NCBI GenBank assembly: GCA_023268425.1
Contig: JALRFN010000365.1
Location: forward strand, 1 to 6,482
Direction of reading: 5' to 3'
Source: Burkholderiaceae bacterium
GTDB taxonomy: Bacteria; Pseudomonadota; Gammaproteobacteria; Burkholderiales; Burkholderiaceae_C
DNA: 6,482 nt
Positions 1 through 4,028 of this stretch are shown here, piece by piece. Numbering within the stretch: position 1 is the first letter of the stretch; the number at the start of each line of letters is the position of its first letter. The notes under the pieces were generated by a model. It was not told the origin of the DNA. It did no database searches and saw nothing but the letters and a program-made list of their open reading frames with translations. The position numbers were made by a program, and so were the translations under genes.

Positions 1-125
1 ACTTGAACGCGGAAAACCGGCGGCTCGACATAGAGGTCGCGTTTGGTGATTTTTGAAACCCGCCCTTCGCCGCCACCCCGTAGCAGCCCCAAGGTTATCC
101 AATAGCGGTTTCTGGGCCAAACCCC
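1..125. other. Unassigned sequence downstream of the flagellin gene
   Basis: No gene can be named here. On the minus strand the flagellin frame stays open past its TGA for 41 codons to the window edge, and that reading (for example KITKRDLYVEPPVFRVQ near the edge) looks protein-like, but it has no ATG. A second minus frame has GTG then ATG codons (MSSRRFSAFK). On the plus strand the three frames stop at 4-6, 47-49 and 54-56, so a convergent gene could end there. No hairpin followed by a T-run is seen, so no flagellin terminator can be placed. Too little sequence is present to choose between these readings. Confidence 0.3.
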
Positions 126-3100
126 TCAGGTGCGTGAGGAATCCAACAAGGCCAACACTTGACTGAGGTTTTCGGTGGCTTGAGCCAGCATGGCCTGACT
201 GCCCTGCGCGATGATCTGTGCCTTGGTCAACTCCGTCGTGACCTTCGCAAAGTCAGCGTCTTGAATGCGTGAGCGCGCTTGCGTCACGTTTGCTGCAGTA
301 CTCAACAAGGCGTCGGCCGCATGGGTCAAGCGGTTCTGAAAACTGCCCAGGTTGGCGCGCTGCTGGTTACTGAAGTCCAAGGCCTCATCCAAGCGCGTCA
401 GCCAACGCGCCGCCGCACTGGACTCAGGTACTGGGTCGCGGTAAAGCTCAAAGAGCATGTTCTCGAAGGCCTCAATCTGGAGACCCAGGTGTTGATTGGC
501 ATTGGCGCCAATTTGAAACTGGAAGCTCAAGGGCTCAGCTCGACCAGCCGGTGAACTGTCGTAGTCGATGCGCACACTCACGGGCACACCCGTGACGGTA
601 ATTTGCGACCAGTCCAGACTCAGGTTGGGCATGGCGAGCCGAATCGCCGCTGCGGGCACGGGGCTACCGTTGACACTCACTTGAATCGACTCAGCATCGA
701 TGGCACCGCTCATGTGCGGCAAGATGCGCAGCACTTCGTCAGGCAGCGCCAAGCCATCACTGAGCAAGCTGAACGGACTGGGGTCTGCAAAATGCTCAAC
801 CGTCAGTTGTGCAGCGCTGGCGCCGGCGTCGGGTCGCGCATCACCCACCAATTTCACGCGGTCCACATCGACCAGGTAGCCTGAGCCCCCGTTCAGACTC
901 GCCAGTGGCACCTCTTGGCCATCCAGCAACACACGGGCGACGATGTGGCCTGAGGGAATGCTTTGCTCGTAGACACTTTGTGGCACCCAACGCACGCTCA
1001 GTGCAGCGGCGCCATCAGTCGCACTCGGCCGGGCTGTGCCGTGCAGCGAAACGACCTGAGTGTCGGCGTCAAAGGTGAAGCCATTGCTGCTGTCGTAAGC
1101 CACGCGTTCGCCATTGAGTGTGACCTCAATGGCTGCAGGCGTGGTCGCAGGCGACAAGCCATATGCCTCCGCGCCAGGCACGGGGACATCGTAAGTTTCC
1201 ACCTCCGTACCAACCGGGGTTTGGGGCAACAGGCTGCTGGCCTCAATAACCACGTCAACCGGCACGCGAGCATCAGGCCTGTAACTGCCGAATATCTCAA
1301 TTTCGCCAGTGTCGGGGTTATAGCGGTAGCCGTTGTTGCCACTGGGGTCATACGGCACGGAAGCACCGTTGACCTGCACGTCGAAGGTCTGCGGGGCGTT
1401 CGCGTCGCTGTAAACGAATCCGGCAACATCACCGCGCAGGGGGTAACTCACCCAGTCATCCGCTTGGGTGCTGGCGCTCAAGGTCTCGATGTAAATCACG
1501 CTAAAGGTGTCGGACACATCGGGCCTAGCGCTACCGAACAACTCGATGTTGTTGGTCTGGGCGTTGTAGAGGAAACCATTGACCCCATCGTGCTCCAGGA
1601 CCACGCCATTTTTGTAAACCCGCATGGATGTGGGTTCGCCGGTCACCTCGTCCAAGTTATAAATCTCCGGCCAGCGCGTCAGGACGATGCCAGACACATC
1701 TTGGCTGGTTTCGCCGCCAGTGTGGTCCACCACAAACTTGAACTGCAGCGGGGTGGCGTCGTGCAGATCCGGGCGGTAATCACCAGACAGGGTGACGTAC
1801 CCCGTAGCGGGATCAAAACTGAAACCAGATTGGGCGCTGCTGTCGTACGGCACTTCATTGCCCCCCACATACACGCGCAAGGCGCGTTCCGCCGTGAGGT
1901 CTCCGCCGTCGACCAAGTTGTACGTGTCCACCTGAGTGGCCCAAGCACTGCTGGGGCTGCTGCCTGTTGCGACACCACTGGTGATCAAGGCTTGATGGGA
2001 GGCGTTGACGCCATCCACATCGCCGTTGAGGTAGGTCACGGTCACGGTTTCATCGAGCCGAGGACGTAAGAAACCATAGATCTCAATGGTCTGGGTATCT
2101 TCATTGACGTAGATCGCGTCTGGGCTCGTGCCCGCTGCAGGGCGTTCGCTGAGCAACTGGCTGCGATCCACCACCAGCCCACCAATGCTGATTTTCATAG
2201 AACGCGGCCCGTCACTGCCGTCCATGTTGTACACCTCGGCCCCCGCCGGAATAGAGACGGCAAAATAGTCCGTGCCCGGCGTGTTGTCAGGTGATTGGGT
2301 GATGCGGTAGTAATCTTGCCCGTCGTCTTGCACTTGAGCGCCGATGCGCGCCTCGTTAAAAAACGTGACTTGCGAACCACTGACCGTGTAATAGCCACCC
2401 ACAGGTGGGCTGCCCGCCCCATCCCAATACGTGAGCGTGGTGCTGCCCGAGTCATTGACCTTCTCGATCTTGAACGTCTGGTCGGCCGTGTTCATGTACA
2501 GCAAGTTAGGAGGGGCCGCCAAGTTCATGACATTCTGTTGGAGATCCAGGGTGTCATCGCTTGAAATCAACAGCGTCGAATTGGACACCGCGCACGTCTC
2601 GCGGTTGACTTCAACCGAACGCAAATTGCCATACACGTCGGTGTAAGCAAATCGCACGGTGTCGTCGCTGTCGCTTGGCGAAAAACTGTAGTTCACCAAG
2701 CCGTCGGCTTGACGAGGAAACAAGTCGTACTCACTCAAGGTCACCCAGTAATTCGAATTGGTCTTGAACTGCAGCCGCAACTGCTCCCCACTCTCCGCCA
2801 AGCGAAACGCACCATCACCGGCCGTGAAGCGCTGACTTGCCCCGGGATCCGCGCCATCGTCCAAACTGGCAGCCCCGCCATCCAACGGCAAGCGATAAAC
2901 GGTCGCAACACCGCCTCGCGCAGAGGTGAAACGCATCGCCTGTCCATCGCTGGTCCAGGTCGGCCCCAATTCAGCAGCCGTGGTGTCTACGCTCACCGTC
3001 GGCCTGTAGCTTTGCACGGACGTACTTGGTGTTACCGTGTAGTGGTTGGTGGTTTGTTGCACCTCAACCACCTGGGCGTGCTGAGCCAAACTGGTGCTGG

Positions 3101-3608
3101 CAACAGGCAAGGCCGTGGTCTTGCTGGCCACCTGTCCCGTCACAGTTTGATTAAACACCTGCGCCTGCGGACCCAAGGCGCTCATCTCATCTGAGCTCAA
3201 CACCGGCTGGGCATTGAACTGCGTGGCGGCCACCAAAGTGGCAATGCTGACCATGGATTGATCAATTTCACGCTGGATCGCCAAACGTTCTTCCTCGCCA
3301 AGGGTGTCGGAGGCCATGGCCACGGCCAATTCACGCGCGCGTTGCAGTTGCGCAGTGATGCCATCAATCCCCGTCTCAGCCGTTTGGGCAAGCGAAATGG
3401 CGTCACCCGCATTGCGTACGGCTTGCTCAAGCCCATTGATTTGAGCCGTGAGCTTGTTGGAGATGGACAGGCCCGCAGCGTCATCAGAAGCGCGGTACAC
3501 CCTTTGCCCGAGGCTCAGTGCCTGGGTTTGCCTCTGGATTTCGCGTGTCGCCTTGTCATTGGCCTGACGGGCGAATTGCGCGCTAATGACGGTGTTGACG
3601 GAAACCAT
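126..3608 (-). CDS. Giant flagellin (1160 aa) with ~880-residue repeat-bearing central insert
   Basis: Filament subunit of the bacterial flagellum, exported by the flagellar type III apparatus and polymerised outside the cell. Residues 1-140 are a canonical flagellin N-terminal D0/D1 region: SVNTVISAQ, the RASDDAAGLSISNKL block at about 39-53, VRNAGDAISLAQTAETG at 64-80, LQRARELAV at 88-96 and TQFNAQPVL at 129-137. Residues about 1026-1160 are the C-terminal D1/D0 region: IGANANQ from 1033, QNRL, ARSRIQDADFA near 1115, KAQIIAQGSQAMLAQA and the end VLALL. No signal peptide is seen, as expected for type III export. The insert between them is far larger than in ordinary ~280-500 aa flagellins. 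It contains a PD40-like motif (215-245), about seven Ig-like repeats (about 458-1020) and a single cysteine (C339). There is no HExxH, so it is not a flagellinolysin protease. The ATG at 3606-3608 fits the family's N-terminal end although no clear Shine-Dalgarno precedes it. Filament flagellin is likeliest; a minor or sheath-like flagellin is possible. Confidence 0.94.
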   Translation of the reverse strand: MVSVNTVISAQFARQANDKATREIQRQTQALSLGQRVYRASDDAAGLSISNKLTAQINGLEQAVRNAGDAISLAQTAETGIDGITAQLQRARELAVAMASDTLGEEERLAIQREIDQSMVSIATLVAATQFNAQPVLSSDEMSALGPQAQVFNQTVTGQVASKTTALPVASTSLAQHAQVVEVQQTTNHYTVTPSTSVQSYRPTVSVDTTAAELGPTWTSDGQAMRFTSARGGVATVYRLPLDGGAASLDDGADPGASQRFTAGDGAFRLAESGEQLRLQFKTNSNYWVTLSEYDLFPRQADGLVNYSFSPSDSDDTVRFAYTDVYGNLRSVEVNRETCAVSNSTLLISSDDTLDLQQNVMNLAAPPNLLYMNTADQTFKIEKVNDSGSTTLTYWDGAGSPPVGGYYTVSGSQVTFFNEARIGAQVQDDGQDYYRITQSPDNTPGTDYFAVSIPAGAEVYNMDGSDGPRSMKISIGGLVVDRSQLLSERPAAGTSPDAIYVNEDTQTIEIYGFLRPRLDETVTVTYLNGDVDGVNASHQALITSGVATGSSPSSAWATQVDTYNLVDGGDLTAERALRVYVGGNEVPYDSSAQSGFSFDPATGYVTLSGDYRPDLHDATPLQFKFVVDHTGGETSQDVSGIVLTRWPEIYNLDEVTGEPTSMRVYKNGVVLEHDGVNGFLYNAQTNNIELFGSARPDVSDTFSVIYIETLSASTQADDWVSYPLRGDVAGFVYSDANAPQTFDVQVNGASVPYDPSGNNGYRYNPDTGEIEIFGSYRPDARVPVDVVIEASSLLPQTPVGTEVETYDVPVPGAEAYGLSPATTPAAIEVTLNGERVAYDSSNGFTFDADTQVVSLHGTARPSATDGAAALSVRWVPQSVYEQSIPSGHIVARVLLDGQEVPLASLNGGSGYLVDVDRVKLVGDARPDAGASAAQLTVEHFADPSPFSLLSDGLALPDEVLRILPHMSGAIDAESIQVSVNGSPVPAAAIRLAMPNLSLDWSQITVTGVPVSVRIDYDSSPAGRAEPLSFQFQIGANANQHLGLQIEAFENMLFELYRDPVPESSAAARWLTRLDEALDFSNQQRANLGSFQNRLTHAADALLSTAANVTQARSRIQDADFAKVTTELTKAQIIAQGSQAMLAQATENLSQVLALLDSSRT
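549..2237 (-). repeat. Tandem diverged Ig-like repeats within the flagellin (about seven units)
   Basis: Flagellin residues about 458-1020 are built from repeated units. The pattern is YN or YD near the start, then V-x-V-x-G-x-x-VPYD, then GFxFDxxTGxVxLxG, then xxRPD, then a closing strand. The glycine before RPD falls at residues 512, 609, 692, 774, 857, 922 and 1007, giving spacings of 97, 83, 82, 83, 65 and 85. The triplet reads RPR (515-517), RPD (612), RPD (695), RPD (777), RPS (860) and RPD (925); the last unit keeps VSVNGSPVP and a G but has lost RPD. Start tyrosines are at 460, 563, 650 and 806. Residues about 367-445 may be an earlier, more degenerate unit. Alternating beta strands suggest an Ig-like fold, which is inference; I cannot name the domain family. 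Confidence 0.8.
2874..2966 (-). other. TolB/PD40-like motif inside the flagellin insert
   Basis: Flagellin residues 215-245 read GPTWTSDGQAMRFTSARGG followed by VATVYRLPLDGG. This matches the familiar PD40/TolB beta-propeller blade pattern (PTWSPDG-x-x-I-x-F-x-S-x-R-x-G ... I-Y-x-x-x-x-D-G-G). Only one copy is seen, so a full propeller is not present. It may be a single blade-like beta sheet recruited into the insert, or a chance resemblance. Confidence 0.45.
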
Positions 3609-3629
3609 GCTGATGTGATCTAGAACAGC

Positions 3630-3660
3630 AATATATTGTCACAGTGAATTTATTTGTCAA
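3630..3660 (-). promoter_or_regulatory. Candidate sigma70-like promoter of the flagellin gene
   Basis: On the minus strand a perfect TTGACA lies at 3660-3655, followed after 19 bases by TATATT at 3635-3630 (5 of 6 matches to TATAAT). The spacing is longer than the usual 17. The block is AT-rich and ends about 21 bases before the ATG. A start site there would leave a leader of only about 15 bases. I do not see a good sigma28 flagellar promoter (TAAA, about 15 bases, GCCGATAA), which is the usual class for flagellin genes. The true promoter may lie elsewhere in the gap. Confidence 0.35.
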
Positions 3661-3681
3661 TATGAAATAAGTATTCGAGAT

Positions 3682-3708
3682 AGCTTTTTCGACAACCAAA
3701 AAAAAGCT
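3682..3708. repeat. A/T-rich inverted repeat upstream of the flagellin promoter
   Basis: AGCTTTTT (3682-3689) and AAAAAGCT (3701-3708) form a perfect 8-bp inverted repeat around an 11-base spacer that ends in As. It lies 22 bases upstream of the candidate -35 box. Neither strand has a T-run after the stem, so it does not look like a terminator. An operator or an UP-like A/T tract are possible, but low complexity makes chance a real alternative. Confidence 0.35.
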
Positions 3709-3803
3709 CCAACCGTCCAGCACCGATTCAGATGTCGCGCAAAAAGCAACTGAAATCCCATCGTACAGAAGTAATGGCACTGCATCAGGTCAGCAAAGCG
3801 GCA

Positions 3804-3819
3804 ACCAACCGCGGTTGGT
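3804..3819. promoter_or_regulatory. 16-bp perfect palindrome, operator-like
   Basis: ACCAACCGCGGTTGGT is a perfect palindrome without a spacer. After one mismatch (3803/3820) two more base pairs match, so the symmetric block spans 3801-3822. It lies about 195 bases upstream of the flagellin ATG and about 210 bases downstream of the dnaE stop. With no loop it is a poor RNA hairpin or terminator and looks more like a site for a dimeric DNA-binding protein. No regulator can be named. Confidence 0.45.
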
Positions 3820-3884
3820 CGCGCTGGCGTTGACTTGGAACGACTGTAAGGCTTGCGAATCAAGCGCGATGACAAATACACCTC

Positions 3885-3905
3885 AGTCGCACAACAATTG
3901 CGACT
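3885..3905. repeat. 7-bp stem-loop in the intergenic gap
   Basis: AGTCGCA (3885-3891) and TGCGACT (3899-3905) pair perfectly around the 7-base loop CAACAAT. No T-run follows on either strand, so it is not a standard terminator. It could be part of an untranslated RNA structure or a protein site. Confidence 0.35.
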
Positions 3906-3966
3906 CATGCCATCTGAAGGGCGCGGGTATTTGAAATGCATGTCGCTTGGACTCCGTTGAATCCGC

Positions 3967-4028
3967 AAAACGCCGTCAATTGGCTCGAAAAGCAAATAAC
4001 AAACCAGAATGAATCAGGCTGGCGTTTT
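3967..4028 (-). terminator. Possible dnaE terminator or 3' stem
   Basis: Read on the minus strand, AAAACGCC (4028-4021) directly follows the dnaE TGA and is complementary to GGCGTTTT (3974-3967), an 8-bp stem closing a 46-base loop. The 3' arm ends in four Ts. The loop is long for an intrinsic terminator and no internal extended stem is evident, so this is a weak call. Confidence 0.3.

Larger units (their letters stand above)
3609..4028. other. 420-base gap between dnaE and the flagellin gene
   Basis: No convincing gene is seen on either strand. Bases 3621-3720 are AT-rich (33 G+C out of 100) against GC-rich flanking genes, which fits a promoter region for the flagellin. The gap also holds a 16-bp perfect palindrome (3804-3819), an A/T-rich inverted repeat (3682-3708), a 7-bp stem (3885-3905), two weaker 5-bp stems at 3851-3865 and 3949-3964 (the latter with one T-G pair), and an AAAACGCC/GGCGTTTT pair next to the dnaE stop. 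Short open frames occur (such as 3732-3833 on plus) but resemble nothing I know. The middle part (about 3730-3960) could be a decayed gene or an untranslated regulatory region. Confidence 0.6.

Noticed and set aside
963..2069. 368-codon open frame on the plus strand
   Set aside because: It lies wholly antisense to the flagellin repeats, whose coding is well supported by terminal domains and repeat motifs in one continuous frame. The plus-strand translation resembles no family and is best explained by GC-rich codon usage.
126..3608. Flagellinolysin (metallopeptidase inside a flagellin)
   Set aside because: The large insert prompted a check for HExxH; there is none, and the insert is made of beta repeats.
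3732..3833. 33-codon plus-strand open frame starting MSRKKQLKSHRTEV
   Set aside because: It is basic and short, has no ribosome site, ends inside otherwise non-coding sequence and matches nothing I recognise.
3827..3917. CKAC and CDSCH (a CxxCH heme-like motif) in a plus-strand frame of the gap
   Set aside because: The frame has no suitable start, no signal peptide and stops soon after. A single CxxCH in a short open stretch is most likely chance; a decayed cytochrome cannot be supported.
3657..3995. 112-codon minus-strand open frame in the gap
   Set aside because: The translation resembles no family, runs through the AT-rich promoter-like block and the palindrome, and has no ribosome site.
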